Positions 1-9,767 of a stretch of DNA of 64,000 nt are shown piece after piece. Under the pieces are notes generated by a model. It did no database searches and was not told where the DNA came from. It was given only the letters and a program-made list of their open reading frames with translations. This DNA comes from Vibrio sp. qd031 (GTDB lineage Bacteria; Pseudomonadota; Gammaproteobacteria; Enterobacterales; Vibrionaceae), in assembly GCF_002100145.1 (NCBI RefSeq), contig NZ_JXQD01000025.1:62001-126000 (forward strand), read 5' to 3'. Position numbers and translations under genes: made by a program. Position 1 is the stretch's first letter, and each line of letters starts with the position of its first letter.

Positions 1-876
1 ATTGGTGGCGGATTGCACAAAGCGCTAGGGACATCTAAAGCTGAGTCTATGTCTGCTGCTGCAAACATTTTCGTAGGCCAGACAGAAGCACCGCTTGTGG
101 TACGTCCGTTCGTTCCTAAAATGACCAAGTCTGAGCTATTTGCCATTATGTGTGGTGGCTTAGCGTCAATTGCAGGTGGTGTACTTGCGGGCTATGCGGC
201 GATGGGTGTTAAAATTGAATACTTGGTTGCAGCGTCATTTATGGCAGCACCAGGTGGTTTATTGTTTGCAAAAATCATGATCCCAGAAACCGACAAGCCG
301 GTTGATCAAATTACAGACATTTCAGACAACAGCGCAAATAAGCCTGTTAATGTTATTGATGCCGCTGCTGAAGGCGCCACTTCAGGTCTTGGTCTAGCTC
401 TAAATGTGGGTGCAATGCTGATAGCCTTTATTGGTCTTATTGCATTGATCAACGGCATGCTAGGTGGCATCGGTGGATGGTTTGGTATGCCTGAACTGAC
501 ACTTGAGTTTATTCTAGGTTGGATTTTCTCGCCGCTAGCATTCCTTATTGGTGTTCCATGGGAAGAAGCGGTTATTGCGGGTGAGTTCATCGGTCTTAAG
601 ACTGTAGCCAACGAATTTGTTGCCTACTCACAGTTCGCCCCTTACTTGGGTGATGGCGCTGAAGTCATTCTTTCTGAGAAAACTAAGGCAATCATCTCGT
701 TCTCATTGTGCGGCTTTGCTAACTTGTCTTCGATCGCTATTTTGCTTGGTGGTTTGGGCAGTATTGCACCAACGCGCCGACACGACATTGCAAAGATGGG
801 TGTTAAGGCGGTAATCGCAGGTACGTTATCAAACTTGATGGCGGCAACCATTGCGGGTCTGTTCATCTCGTTCTAA
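1..876 (+). CDS. nupC: NupC-family concentrative nucleoside transporter, 3' part
   Basis: The gene is cut by the left edge; the reading frame is open from base 1 to the stop at 876, giving about 291 C-terminal residues. The visible part reads [16 protein letters not shown], then [16 protein letters not shown], the conserved substrate-binding stretch of the CNT (concentrative nucleoside transporter) family. It is followed by several hydrophobic helices and the [10 protein letters not shown] and [10 protein letters not shown] blocks typical of the C-terminal half. Members import nucleosides across the inner membrane with Na+ or H+. The deo catabolic genes directly downstream fit this role. The first in-frame start-like codon (TTG at 13) is not a real start. 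Family assignment is firm; which nucleosides it prefers cannot be told from this fragment. Confidence 0.93.
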   Translation: MGGGLHKALGTSKAESMSAAANIFVGQTEAPLVVRPFVPKMTKSELFAIMCGGLASIAGGVLAGYAAMGVKIEYLVAASFMAAPGGLLFAKIMIPETDKPVDQITDISDNSANKPVNVIDAAAEGATSGLGLALNVGAMLIAFIGLIALINGMLGGIGGWFGMPELTLEFILGWIFSPLAFLIGVPWEEAVIAGEFIGLKTVANEFVAYSQFAPYLGDGAEVILSEKTKAIISFSLCGFANLSSIAILLGGLGSIAPTRRHDIAKMGVKAVIAGTLSNLMAATIAGLFISF

Positions 877-884
877 TTATAAAT

Positions 885-906
885 GCCCCGGCACAACGGG
901 GCTTAT
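885..906 (+). terminator. Weak terminator or attenuator hairpin after nupC
   Basis: GCCCCG (885-890) pairs with CGGGGC (897-902) across a 6-base loop and is followed by a short TTATT tract. The U-run is poor, so part of the transcription may continue into xapX and the deo genes. Confidence 0.5.
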
Positions 907-1052
907 TCAGCAAAATAAGTAACTTAAGTGCAGCCAAGCAAGTAAAGTTGAAGGTTTTTTGAGATACAAACCGTTTGCTTTAATGTGAAGGGGCCAACCC
1001 TTGTTTGGTTTCGCACTATACTTTTAGACAATAAAAAAATGAGAATTTAACT

Positions 1053-1223
1053 ATGAGTGAAGTATTAATGGCCATGGCAGCAGGTTTGGTATGTGGGCTG
1101 ATTTTCTCGGCATTGAAGCTACCTATTCCTGCTCCACCAGTATTATCCGGTGTCATGGGTATTGTTGGTGTTTACATCGGTGGCATGAGCTACCAATGGA
1201 TCGTGGAACGTTTCTTTAGCTAA
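1053..1223 (+). CDS. XapX-domain small membrane protein
   Basis: A 56-residue protein starting MSEVLMAMAAGLVCG and ending QWIVERFFS. It has two hydrophobic segments (about residues 6-21 and 29-45) separated by the proline-rich turn LPIPAPPVLSG, the hallmark of the XapX family. The family is named for its occurrence beside xanthosine/nucleoside transport genes; no biochemical function is established. It lies between the nucleoside transporter and deoC, 60 bases before the deoC start, so it is probably co-transcribed with one or both. A role as accessory subunit or regulator of the transporter is inference from position only. Confidence 0.85.
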   Translation: MSEVLMAMAAGLVCGLIFSALKLPIPAPPVLSGVMGIVGVYIGGMSYQWIVERFFS

Positions 1224-1283
1224 TTGAATCAGGTTGCACTAAACGAGCAACCTTAAACAGAAAGAATTTAAGTGGAGAGTGGA

Positions 1284-2060
1284 ATGAGCGAACTAAAAGC
1301 AGCAGCATTGCGAGCGCTGAAATTGATGGATTTGACGACCCTAAATGACGACGACACTGACCAGAAGGTCATCGAGTTGTGTCATGCAGCCAAGTCTCCA
1401 GTAGGTAACACCGCTGCAATCTGTATTTACCCGCGCTTTATCCCAATTGCCAAAAAAACATTGCGCGAGCAAGGCACACCTGATGTACGTATTGCGACCG
1501 TCACGAACTTCCCTCACGGTAATGATGATATCGAAATCGCCGTGACTGAAACCAAAGCGGCTATTGCTTATGGTGCCGATGAAGTGGATGTGGTTTTCCC
1601 ATATCGTGCACTTATTGGCGGCGATGAGTCATTAGGTTTTGAGCTGGTTAAACAGTGTAAAGAAGCCTGTGGCGACACCCTACTTAAAGTTATTATCGAA
1701 GTCGGTGAGTTGAAAGAAGAAGCTCTTATTAAGAAAGCGTCTGAAATTTCAATTAAAGCCGGAGCGGATTTCATTAAGACATCGACCGGTAAAGTGCCTG
1801 TTAATGCAACGCCAGAATACGCGCGCATGATGCTTGAAGTTATTCGCGATATGGGCGTAGCGCAATCTGTTGGCTTTAAGCCTGCTGGTGGTGTTCGCAC
1901 AGCTGATGACGCAGCCGCCTACCTTGCGATGGCCGATGAGATTCTTGGTGACGATTGGGTCGATGCACGACATTACCGTTTTGGTGCTTCTAGTCTGTTA
2001 ACGAACCTATTAAACACGCTAGACGTTTCTGACGAAAAAGCGGACCCAACAGCTTACTAA
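1284..2060 (+). CDS. deoC: Deoxyribose-phosphate aldolase
   Basis: DeoC splits 2-deoxyribose-5-phosphate into glyceraldehyde-3-phosphate and acetaldehyde, the last step of deoxynucleoside breakdown in the cytosol. The 258-residue product is nearly the length of E. coli DeoC (259) and closely similar along its whole length, including the [15 protein letters not shown] start, [10 protein letters not shown], and the Schiff-base lysine block FIKTSTGK (Lys about 165). An in-frame GTG at 1272 would add four residues, but the ATG at 1284 follows the purine-rich GGAGAGTGG and matches the family N-terminus. It is first of the four deo genes; the next start is 59 bases downstream. Confidence 0.97.
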   Translation: MSELKAAALRALKLMDLTTLNDDDTDQKVIELCHAAKSPVGNTAAICIYPRFIPIAKKTLREQGTPDVRIATVTNFPHGNDDIEIAVTETKAAIAYGADEVDVVFPYRALIGGDESLGFELVKQCKEACGDTLLKVIIEVGELKEEALIKKASEISIKAGADFIKTSTGKVPVNATPEYARMMLEVIRDMGVAQSVGFKPAGGVRTADDAAAYLAMADEILGDDWVDARHYRFGASSLLTNLLNTLDVSDEKADPTAY

Positions 2061-2119
2061 CCGTTTGGGCAGCAGTGACGAATGCTCGCTGTTGCCAATT
2101 TCCTGTTTTGGATAAATCT

Positions 2120-3448
2120 ATGTACTTACCTCAAGAAATCATTCGCAAAAAGCGCGATGGAGAAGTGCTGACTCGTGAAGAGATCCAGTTCTTCATTCAA
2201 GGTGTGGCTAAAAATACGGTCTCTGAAGGCCAGATTGCCGCATTTGCCATGGCGATTTTTTTCCAAGAAATGACCATGGATGAACGTATCGCACTAACCT
2301 GTGCAATGCGTGATTCGGGCATGGTGATCAATTGGGATCATATGGGTTTTGATGGCCCTATCGTTGATAAACACTCAACGGGCGGTGTAGGAGACGTAAC
2401 CTCATTAATGCTTGGCCCAATGGTGGCAGCATGTGGCGGTTTTGTTCCGATGATTTCGGGTCGCGGCTTGGGGCATACAGGTGGTACGTTAGATAAGTTA
2501 GAGTCCATTCCAGGGTACAATATTACCCCAGATAACCAAGTGTTCGGTGAGGTCACTAAAAAAGCAGGTGTTGCAATTATTGGCCAAACGGGCGATCTTG
2601 CTCCTGCTGATAAGCGTGTTTATGCGACCCGTGACATTACGGCAACCGTCGATAACATCTCTTTGATTACGGCATCGATTTTATCTAAAAAGTTGGCGGC
2701 AGGATTAGACTCCTTAGTCATGGATGTTAAAGTGGGTTCTGGCGCATTCATGCCAACCTACGAAGCATCGGAAGAGTTAGCGAGATCCATTGTGGCGGTT
2801 GCCAACGGTGCAGGTACAAACACCACGGCCATTCTTACCGATATGAACCAAGTCTTGGCGTCATCTGCCGGTAATGCGCTTGAAGTGCGTGAAGCCGTTC
2901 GCTTTTTAACTGGGGAATATAAAAACCCCCGTCTCTACGAAATTACCATGGCCAGCTGCACCGAAATGCTGCTACTGGGTAATTTAGCTAAGACTGAAGA
3001 GGAAGCCCGTCAGAAACTCGATCATGCTCTAGACAGTGGCGAAGCTGCACAGAGATTTGGACGCATGGTGCATGGCCTTGGTGGCCCTGCTGATTTCATC
3101 GAAAGCTACGATGATTATTTAGACACGGCAGAGGTGGTTAAACCTGTCTTTGCCGATACTGCCGGCACAGTCTCCGCTATGGATACTCGTGCTATTGGCA
3201 TGGCGGTGGTAGGTATGGGCGGTGGACGACGCGTAGCCACTGACACCATCGACTACGCTGTGGGTTTTGATGGTTTTGTTCGATTGGGTGAACAAGTGAC
3301 CACTCAAACACCACTAGCCACCATTCATGCTCGAAATGAACAACAATGGCAACAAGCCGCGAATGAGCTAAAACAGGCCATTGAAATAGGTACGAGTTAC
3401 GCATCAACGCCTGATGTTTACCGAAAAATTCGTGCAAGCGACGTATAA
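2120..3448 (+). CDS. deoA: Thymidine phosphorylase
   Basis: DeoA converts thymidine and phosphate to thymine and deoxyribose-1-phosphate. The 442-residue protein aligns with E. coli DeoA (440) from [14 protein letters not shown] onward and carries the family signature in the phosphate-binding region, [13 protein letters not shown], plus [14 protein letters not shown] and [12 protein letters not shown]. The frame is open 45 bases further upstream, but those 15 residues (with two cysteines) have no counterpart in the family, so the ATG at 2120 is chosen; its ribosome site (GGATAA) is weak. The C-terminal domain ends with [12 protein letters not shown]. Third enzyme-coding neighbour deoB follows after 18 bases. 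Confidence 0.96.
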   Translation: MYLPQEIIRKKRDGEVLTREEIQFFIQGVAKNTVSEGQIAAFAMAIFFQEMTMDERIALTCAMRDSGMVINWDHMGFDGPIVDKHSTGGVGDVTSLMLGPMVAACGGFVPMISGRGLGHTGGTLDKLESIPGYNITPDNQVFGEVTKKAGVAIIGQTGDLAPADKRVYATRDITATVDNISLITASILSKKLAAGLDSLVMDVKVGSGAFMPTYEASEELARSIVAVANGAGTNTTAILTDMNQVLASSAGNALEVREAVRFLTGEYKNPRLYEITMASCTEMLLLGNLAKTEEEARQKLDHALDSGEAAQRFGRMVHGLGGPADFIESYDDYLDTAEVVKPVFADTAGTVSAMDTRAIGMAVVGMGGGRRVATDTIDYAVGFDGFVRLGEQVTTQTPLATIHARNEQQWQQAANELKQAIEIGTSYASTPDVYRKIRASDV

Positions 3449-3466
3449 ACACAGGAAGGATTTGTT

Positions 3467-4687
3467 ATGAAACGTGCAATTATTTTAGTTTTAGATTCGT
3501 TTGGCATCGGCGCTTCAAAAGACGCTGTCGATTTTGGCGATGTGGGTTCAGATACCATGGGCCATATTGCGAAAGCCTGTGCTGAAGGAAAAGCCGACAG
3601 TGACACGCGAAAAGGACCACTGCGTCTACCTAATTTGAGCATGCTAGGTCTTACTCTTGCGCACCAAGAATCAACAGGCAGCTATGCACTTGGTATGGAT
3701 CCGGCGAGCGACATTATAGGCGCTTACGGGCATGCGGCTGAGCTGTCTTCAGGAAAAGACACGCCGTCAGGTCACTGGGAAATCGCAGGCGTACCGGTGC
3801 TATTTGACTGGGGCTACTTTAGCGACAAGCAAAATAGTTTTCCTCAACAGTTACTCGATAAAATCGTTAAGCGTGCCAATCTACCTGGGTATCTAGGGAA
3901 CTGCCATGCATCCGGTACTCAAGTGTTGGATGACTTAGGCGAAGAACACATGCAAACCGGCAAACCTATTTTTTACACCTCGGCTGACTCGGTATTCCAA
4001 ATTGCCTGTCATGAAGAGACTTATGGGCTGCAGAACCTATTGGACCTTTGCCACATTGTTCGTGAAGAATTGGAAGACTACAACATTGGCCGCGTAATCG
4101 CGCGTCCATTTGTTGGTGACAAAGCGGGGGCGTTTGAACGTACCGGAAACCGTCGAGATCTATCTGTTGAGCCACCTTCAGCCACTGTGCTTCAGAAGTT
4201 GGTGGATGAAAAGCAGGGTAAAGTCATTTCTATAGGTAAAATTGCCGACATCTACGCCAATTGCGGGATCACCGATAAAGTAAAAGCAACAGGGCTAGAA
4301 GCACTATTTGATGCAACGCTAGAGCAAGTTAAACACGCCGGCGATGACTCGATTGTGTTTACTAACTTTGTTGATTTTGACTCAGCTTACGGCCACCGCC
4401 GTGATGTTGCAGGGTACGCGGCAGCGCTCGAGTACTTCGATTCTCGCTTGCCGGAGATTTACGGTCTTCTAAAAGCCGATGACCTACTTATCTTAACCGC
4501 CGACCATGGTTGCGATCCTACATGGCCTGGTACTGACCATACCCGTGAGCATATCCCAGTATTGGTGTACGGTGAAAAGGTGAAAGCAGGCTCTTTAGGT
4601 CTACGCGATACTTTTGCAGACATTGGTCAATCACTGGCAAGCCATTTTGGTATCAGTGACATGGACTACGGTAAAAACTTTCTATAA
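3467..4687 (+). CDS. deoB: Phosphopentomutase
   Basis: DeoB interconverts (deoxy)ribose-1-phosphate and -5-phosphate, linking the phosphorylases to DeoC. The 406-residue protein is the length of E. coli DeoB (407). Metal-site motifs of the alkaline-phosphatase superfamily are intact: LDSFGIG near the start, [11 protein letters not shown] (containing the phosphorylated Thr), the [14 protein letters not shown] block and the C-terminal [21 protein letters not shown] pair. A good AGGA ribosome site precedes the ATG. The gene is 18 bases after deoA and 72 before deoD, so all are likely one transcript. Confidence 0.97.
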   Translation: MKRAIILVLDSFGIGASKDAVDFGDVGSDTMGHIAKACAEGKADSDTRKGPLRLPNLSMLGLTLAHQESTGSYALGMDPASDIIGAYGHAAELSSGKDTPSGHWEIAGVPVLFDWGYFSDKQNSFPQQLLDKIVKRANLPGYLGNCHASGTQVLDDLGEEHMQTGKPIFYTSADSVFQIACHEETYGLQNLLDLCHIVREELEDYNIGRVIARPFVGDKAGAFERTGNRRDLSVEPPSATVLQKLVDEKQGKVISIGKIADIYANCGITDKVKATGLEALFDATLEQVKHAGDDSIVFTNFVDFDSAYGHRRDVAGYAAALEYFDSRLPEIYGLLKADDLLILTADHGCDPTWPGTDHTREHIPVLVYGEKVKAGSLGLRDTFADIGQSLASHFGISDMDYGKNFL

Positions 4688-4713
4688 AACGCTCTCAATT
4701 TAAGTAATAGCAA

Positions 4714-4729
4714 CGGCGCTTTTGCGCCG
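4714..4729 (+). promoter_or_regulatory. Intercistronic hairpin between deoB and deoD
   Basis: CGGCGC (4714-4719), loop TTTT, GCGCCG (4724-4729). It has no U-run after it, so it is more likely an RNA-stabilising or processing hairpin than a terminator. It may set the relative level of deoD mRNA; this is inference. Confidence 0.45.
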
Positions 4730-4759
4730 ACAAACAACAATTTAACAAGGAATATTTGA

Positions 4760-5473
4760 ATGGCTACTCCACATATTAATGCAGAAATGGGTGATTTCGC
4801 TGACGTTGTTTTGATGCCTGGCGACCCAATTCGTGCAAAATACATCGCAGACACTTTTCTAGACGACGTCGTTCAAGTCTGTGACGTACGTAATATGTAC
4901 GGTTTTACTGGTACGTACAAAGGTCGTAAGATTTCGGTCATGGGCCATGGTATGGGTATTCCATCGTGCTCTATCTATGTGACTGAGCTAATTAAAGACT
5001 TTGGCGTGAAGAAGATCATCCGCGTTGGTAGCTGCGGCGCAGTAAGCAAAGACGTAAAATTGCGTGATGTGGTTATTGGAATGGGCGCTTGTACTGACTC
5101 AAAAGTGAACCGTATCCGTTTTAAAGATCACGACTTTGCTGCGATTGCAGATTACGACATGGTGCACAATGCCGTCGAAGCCGCAAAAGCGAAAGGCATC
5201 GATGTTAAAGTGGGTAACTTGTTCTCGGCTGAGCTGTTTTACACGCCAGATCCAGACATGTTTGATGTACTTGATAAGTACGGCATCGTTGGTGTTGAAA
5301 TGGAAGCCGCAGGCATCTATGGTGTTGCTGCTGAGTATGGCGCAAAAGCACTGGCAATTTGTACTGTATCGGATCACATTAAAACAGGCGAGCAAACCAC
5401 TTCAGATGAGCGTGCGACAACGTTTAATGAAATGATGGAAATTGCACTAGATTCTGTTCTATTAGGCGACTAA
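4760..5473 (+). CDS. deoD: Purine nucleoside phosphorylase, DeoD type
   Basis: DeoD cleaves purine (deoxy)nucleosides with phosphate to free base and (deoxy)ribose-1-phosphate. The 237-residue protein starts [23 protein letters not shown], the standard DeoD N-terminus, and has RVGSCGAV (phosphate site), EMEAAGIYG (ribose site) and the catalytic Asp in VSDHIKTG. E. coli DeoD has 239 residues and forms hexamers. It closes the deo cluster and is followed by a strong terminator. An AAGGA ribosome site lies 8 bases before the ATG. Confidence 0.97.
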   Translation: MATPHINAEMGDFADVVLMPGDPIRAKYIADTFLDDVVQVCDVRNMYGFTGTYKGRKISVMGHGMGIPSCSIYVTELIKDFGVKKIIRVGSCGAVSKDVKLRDVVIGMGACTDSKVNRIRFKDHDFAAIADYDMVHNAVEAAKAKGIDVKVGNLFSAELFYTPDPDMFDVLDKYGIVGVEMEAAGIYGVAAEYGAKALAICTVSDHIKTGEQTTSDERATTFNEMMEIALDSVLLGD

Positions 5474-5485
5474 TCGCGTCCTAAC

Positions 5486-5540
5486 CTAGACAATAAAAAG
5501 CCGAACTGGATGTATTCAGTTCGGCTTTTTTATTGTCTAG
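5486..5540. terminator. Long bidirectional terminator between deoD and smp
   Basis: The arms 5486-5508 and 5517-5540 are complementary over about 23 bases apart from one extra T; the GC core is AGCCGAACTG/CAGTTCGGCT with an 8-base loop. There is an A-run before it and a T-run after it, so it can end transcripts of the convergent deoD and smp genes. The arms extend through CTAGACAATA/TATTGTCTAG, longer than an ordinary terminator needs. Confidence 0.9.
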
Positions 5541-5551
5541 AGATATTGGTA

Positions 5552-6187
5552 TTAATGACTGAACCAGCTGCGGATCTTTTTACGGCGGCTGCTGTGCATA
5601 AGCAGCGTCAGCGCGATCCCGCTGGCAAAGCTCAGTAGGATCATTAATGACATGTAGCGGTCGCTGTTACGGTAATGATGGTCTGAGAATGCCGTAACTC
5701 GCCCTTTTTCAAAGGTTATGCGCACGAAACCCACCACACTTTCATTGTTGTAAATGGGTTCTATCAGCTGCTGACGACCAATCGCTATTGTGCCCAATGG
5801 GCTTGTTAGTCCGGTTGCATCCATTGCATTTAGCGCATTGTCACTTGCCGCCAGTTTAACGCCTTCGGCATCGTAAATGGTGGCATCCAAAACCAAAGAG
5901 TTACTGGCCAGTTGATGGGTGAGCGTAAGTAGGCGCTCTTGCTCATTGTTAGTAATGAAATCACCGGCAGATAAAGAAGCCTGCGAGACCAGTAAATTAG
6001 AAAGAGTACTCAACTGCTTGGATTGGATAGCTTGGTTTCCGCGACTGATGACAACACTGTTGTTGACGATCACCGCAAAAGAGGCGATTACGCCAATTAT
6101 AGCGATGATACGGATGACATTTCTAATAGAGAAAAGAGATTGATTCACTGGTTGCTCGCGGTCTAATCTGAAATTGCCTCTTGCCAT
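5552..6187 (-). CDS. AhpA/YtjB (Smp) family membrane protein
   Basis: The 211-residue protein has an N-terminal membrane helix (VIRIIAIIGVIASFAVIV, about residues 24-41), a central extracytoplasmic stretch of about 130 residues, and a second helix near the C-terminus (MSLMILLSFASGIALTLL), ending in the basic tail SSRRKKIRSWFSH. Length and layout match E. coli Smp (YtjB, 214 residues), which also sits divergently beside serB. The double-helix layout with a periplasmic loop resembles sensor proteins without a kinase. Function is not established. Its start is 61 bases from the serB start, so the two share a promoter region. Confidence 0.85.
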   Translation of the reverse strand: MARGNFRLDREQPVNQSLFSIRNVIRIIAIIGVIASFAVIVNNSVVISRGNQAIQSKQLSTLSNLLVSQASLSAGDFITNNEQERLLTLTHQLASNSLVLDATIYDAEGVKLAASDNALNAMDATGLTSPLGTIAIGRQQLIEPIYNNESVVGFVRITFEKGRVTAFSDHHYRNSDRYMSLMILLSFASGIALTLLMHSSRRKKIRSWFSH

Positions 6188-6248
6188 TTTATAGTCAAGC
6201 AGGTTAACTAGCCAGAAGAGTTAAGATAAATGGGAATAAATACGCAAT

Positions 6249-7214
6249 ATGGATGGTTCATCACAACTGGCTTGTAAAAAGTCGATGCCGTTAATTCGAC
6301 GCTTTCCAGAAGTCATTCGGGCAAGCCGTCATGATGTAAAGCAGTCAAACTGGGTTATCTTTGGCGAGCACCTGTCGCCGACCAACTTTGAAGATATTGA
6401 ACAGCATATACGCCAAGACGTGTTTATCACGCGCGTCTGGAAAGTCGGAAAGTACGAAGTTGCTCTAATGTACGGAGAGCTTCCCGCAGCAGCTCCATCG
6501 ATTGTTGATGCGTTGAAGTTAGATTGTGCCTCGCTCAGTGATCTGCCCCAATTGGATAATACCGGATTGGTTGTCTTTGATATGGACTCAACGGTCATTC
6601 AAATTGAGTGTATCGACGAAATTGCCGCGCTAGCGGGTGTTGGCGAAGAGGTTTCTGCGGTTACCGAACTTGCTATGCAAGGTGAGTTAGACTTTGAGCA
6701 AAGCCTACGCCAGCGAGTGGCTAAGTTGGAAGGTGCGGATGAATTTATCCTATCTCAAGTTCGCAAAACCTTACCTCTGATGCCCGACCTTACCGAAACC
6801 ATAAACGCGTTACAGGACTTTGGGTGGAAAACAGCCATCGCCTCAGGTGGTTTCACGTACTTTTCTGATCACTTAAAAGAGCTTCTCGAACTCGATTATG
6901 CACGGTCCAACCAGCTGGAAATCAAAGACGGTAAATTAACGGGCAAGGTGCTAGGTGACATTGTGTCTGCGCAAACCAAAGCGGATATTCTAGACGAGCT
7001 AGCGGTCAAATATGATATTGACCAGCACAACACGATTGCCGTCGGTGACGGTGCGAATGATCTGGTAATGATGGATAAAGCGGGTCTTGGTGTCGCGTTT
7101 AAGGCAAAGCCCAAAGTGCGTCAGCAAGCTCAAGTTGCGATCAATCAAGCGGGACTAGGCGGGTTGATCTGTTTACTCAGTGCTGGCCTCATTAAACAAC
7201 AGCGTTGGTACTAA
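6249..7214 (+). CDS. serB: Phosphoserine phosphatase
   Basis: SerB removes phosphate from phosphoserine, the last step of serine synthesis. HAD-superfamily motif I is VFDMDSTVIQIEC (about residues 111-123) with both aspartates, motif II is ASGGFTYFSDHL and motif III/IV is VGDGANDLVMM. The 321 residues match E. coli (322) and other Vibrio SerB proteins. The first ~100 residues form the poorly conserved N-terminal extension usual in this family. It is divergent from smp. Confidence 0.95.
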   Translation: MDGSSQLACKKSMPLIRRFPEVIRASRHDVKQSNWVIFGEHLSPTNFEDIEQHIRQDVFITRVWKVGKYEVALMYGELPAAAPSIVDALKLDCASLSDLPQLDNTGLVVFDMDSTVIQIECIDEIAALAGVGEEVSAVTELAMQGELDFEQSLRQRVAKLEGADEFILSQVRKTLPLMPDLTETINALQDFGWKTAIASGGFTYFSDHLKELLELDYARSNQLEIKDGKLTGKVLGDIVSAQTKADILDELAVKYDIDQHNTIAVGDGANDLVMMDKAGLGVAFKAKPKVRQQAQVAINQAGLGGLICLLSAGLIKQQRWY

Positions 7215-7248
7215 TTTAGCGCGCATACAGTGGGTGTTACCGACACGG

Positions 7249-9588
7249 CTAGGTCAGTTCAAGTCTAACCAGCACTTCTTCGGTAATATCCACGATCTCT
7301 CCATAGCCTATCAGCCCCGAAAACTCATTCTCAAGCGATCGTGCGTGGTGAATGGCGTCTACCGCAATCTCCTCCAATTCTCTACGTAATAGTTCGCTCA
7401 TGACTTTATTCACCGGCGACGCAGAGATACGTATCGCATAAAACAAGCCGACCATTTTGGCTTTCTTCACAAAGTGGATACGGCTTTGTGCGTTATCGAA
7501 GTCTTCGAATATTTTGCTTTCGATATTAACGATATGATCGCCATTTTTTTCAACCAGCATATACACTTCATGATAGACCGGTGTGGTGTTATCTCGAGCT
7601 TTCATTGGCGAGGCCATGAGTCGGTTAGAGCGCCCTTTCAATAAGGTGTCCAGTGAAAACTTATCTTTGCTACCAAGTGCATGTAACAATTGACCAACGC
7701 GACCAAGGGGAAAGTTAGCCCCAACAGAGCGTGGACGAAGAGAATGGTCTTTTCGTTCGACAAAGTAAGGTATACAGGCAATTCTAGACAATAGTGACTG
7801 GTGTATTGATCGCAATAAATTGGGGTTTGGTAATTGCTCTTCTTTTTCGACCAGTTTGTTCTTGTTATGTGCAATTAGAGAGCGCAAGAATTTTAGACTG
7901 TTGCTCGTGTCTTTACTCTCTTGAATCGAAAAATGCATCATTTGGTAGTTGGGTTCAATTCTTACCGCGCAATAGGGCAGGTTGCTAAGGTTGATTTTTG
8001 CGTTGTATTTTTGAAGCTCTAGAAAATGTACTTCAGCGATATCGCCACATCGCTGTTCGAGTGGCTTAGCAAGCTTAACGCTCATGCCCCTGTTAGAAAA
8101 GTTGAGAGTTGTGCCACGCACCGAACCATTTTTAAAATTGAGGGTAACCGGTGTATTAAATTCGAACCTTGGCTCTTTACGTCGTGATCGCGCATCGAAA
8201 TAGATCGCATTTGGTGAGCCAGTAATCTTACGACTGTGTCTAAACCGATTCAGCGCTGATGTTGGTAAGTTTGGTTTTTCGGTTAGGAGGTAATCTGAAG
8301 CCGTATCTTTGTTACTTAATTCAACCAATAACACCATATGCGTAATACTCAGCATTTCCTGCGTATGATTTGGATCGGCTTTCGCCATGCGGCTGATTTC
8401 TTCGTCCAACAATTCATATACGTGGATGCGAAAAACTTTCCAGCTGTCTTTTCGTGCACCCATGTGCCAAAACAGTTTTCGCTCTTGTATGTTGGATTCA
8501 GGTAGCATCAAAGAATAGAAGAGCTCCTTCTGCTTGTAATCGTGTTTGAACGCGTAAATGACATTGCTTGATGACCTAACTCCGTCATGGATCAAGGATT
8601 TTATACGGCTAGGGTTAAACAGACTGCCAAAGTTTTGTTGGTTACGTTCATCGTGCCAGTAACGCCAAATGGGTAAGTTGTTGTCGGTTAACATGGTGAA
8701 CTTGAGTTCTGTGCCACTAAAAAACAGCGGCAAGTTAGCGCTGTTTCTTAGGTGCACATGCTCATAGCCGCCAGCTTTAACGCGAATGATCCTATCCTGC
8801 TTATCGTGCAGTGCTTTTTTGGTGGTGCCCTTGAGCAACTTACGAATGGCATGATCCATGTAGTCATTTTCAGACAGCTTTAGCAGTCTCAACCAACGAA
8901 TACTGGGATTTTCTGGGCAAAGATCTACCCCTAGTACTCGGTAGTTATTTGGGGCCGCTAATTGGCGGATAGCGCAGCGCTCAGCCAGTTTGATAAAGCG
9001 AGCTTGTACGACTTCGCCTAAGTGATACGAAAATGCGCTGGGGACTTTAAGTTTAATGCCTGAATTCGAAATATCGATCGACAGGGCGTTAATTTGCTGT
9101 CCTGTGGGTAAAGTCAGCTCGACTTCTGTGGCCAAACGCATGCGTTTTTCTTGTCGCTGTAGGTCGACCCCAAAATTGACAATATCACACATGAAGTTTT
9201 CATCTTGTTCAATATCGCCAGTGCGCTTCATTTTGCCATTTTGGTGCAGGATACGAAAATTATTGTGGGTATTGATTAACGCTTCGTACACACCTTCTGT
9301 ATAGCCACCGAATCGCACTATTTTTTTGTGATAGGTATTGATGGCTACATCGTCTAACCAGTGGGTTAACCCATCGAGTTGATACTCTCTGCACTCTCCA
9401 TTGACTCGTCCACGTAAGTCTATCGATTTTGTGCACGTCGACATTACTCGCTTCAGCTCCATTTTAGCGAGCAATTTTAGCGAGGGTGGCTCTCCTTCGG
9501 TTAGGCTGTCTATAAGCTGTTCAAAATCGGCAGCGTGATAGGCGGGAATAAGCTGCTCGACCAGTGATATTACTTCCGCTTGATTCAT
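7249..9588 (-). CDS. Large tandem-PilZ c-di-GMP receptor (PlzC-like)
   Basis: A 779-residue soluble protein with two PilZ-type c-di-GMP signatures. The first is RQEKR (about 149-153) followed by DISNSG; the second and clearer one is RKEPR (about 471-475) followed by NFSNRG. Both fit the RxxxR...(D/N)xSxxG ligand motif. No membrane segment, GGDEF or EAL motif is present, so it should be an effector rather than an enzyme. By length and by position between serB and radA it corresponds, from memory, to V. cholerae PlzC (VC2344), one of the PilZ proteins reported to bind c-di-GMP. The regions between and after the PilZ domains match nothing I recognise. It converges on serB with 34 bases between stops and no obvious terminator. 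Confidence 0.88.
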   Translation of the reverse strand: MNQAEVISLVEQLIPAYHAADFEQLIDSLTEGEPPSLKLLAKMELKRVMSTCTKSIDLRGRVNGECREYQLDGLTHWLDDVAINTYHKKIVRFGGYTEGVYEALINTHNNFRILHQNGKMKRTGDIEQDENFMCDIVNFGVDLQRQEKRMRLATEVELTLPTGQQINALSIDISNSGIKLKVPSAFSYHLGEVVQARFIKLAERCAIRQLAAPNNYRVLGVDLCPENPSIRWLRLLKLSENDYMDHAIRKLLKGTTKKALHDKQDRIIRVKAGGYEHVHLRNSANLPLFFSGTELKFTMLTDNNLPIWRYWHDERNQQNFGSLFNPSRIKSLIHDGVRSSSNVIYAFKHDYKQKELFYSLMLPESNIQERKLFWHMGARKDSWKVFRIHVYELLDEEISRMAKADPNHTQEMLSITHMVLLVELSNKDTASDYLLTEKPNLPTSALNRFRHSRKITGSPNAIYFDARSRRKEPRFEFNTPVTLNFKNGSVRGTTLNFSNRGMSVKLAKPLEQRCGDIAEVHFLELQKYNAKINLSNLPYCAVRIEPNYQMMHFSIQESKDTSNSLKFLRSLIAHNKNKLVEKEEQLPNPNLLRSIHQSLLSRIACIPYFVERKDHSLRPRSVGANFPLGRVGQLLHALGSKDKFSLDTLLKGRSNRLMASPMKARDNTTPVYHEVYMLVEKNGDHIVNIESKIFEDFDNAQSRIHFVKKAKMVGLFYAIRISASPVNKVMSELLRRELEEIAVDAIHHARSLENEFSGLIGYGEIVDITEEVLVRLELT

Positions 9589-9767
9589 TTAATGGCTAAA
9601 GAGTGTTTTTCTTATTACAAGGTATCGGTATAGTTTAATGAATCTTTAACTTTATAGAACGATTGCCCTTAAAAAGTGTGAAGGTAAGGGTAATTCAGTC
9701 TGGTAAATTAACGATTCTCAATGTAATGAGTAATTGGCTATCCAGATTAACAGACTTAGGTATAACA

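Noticed and set aside
9663..9767. 35-residue N-terminal extension of RadA
   Set aside because: The family begins at the MAKAKRAYVC zinc finger; the extension lacks similarity to RadA proteins.
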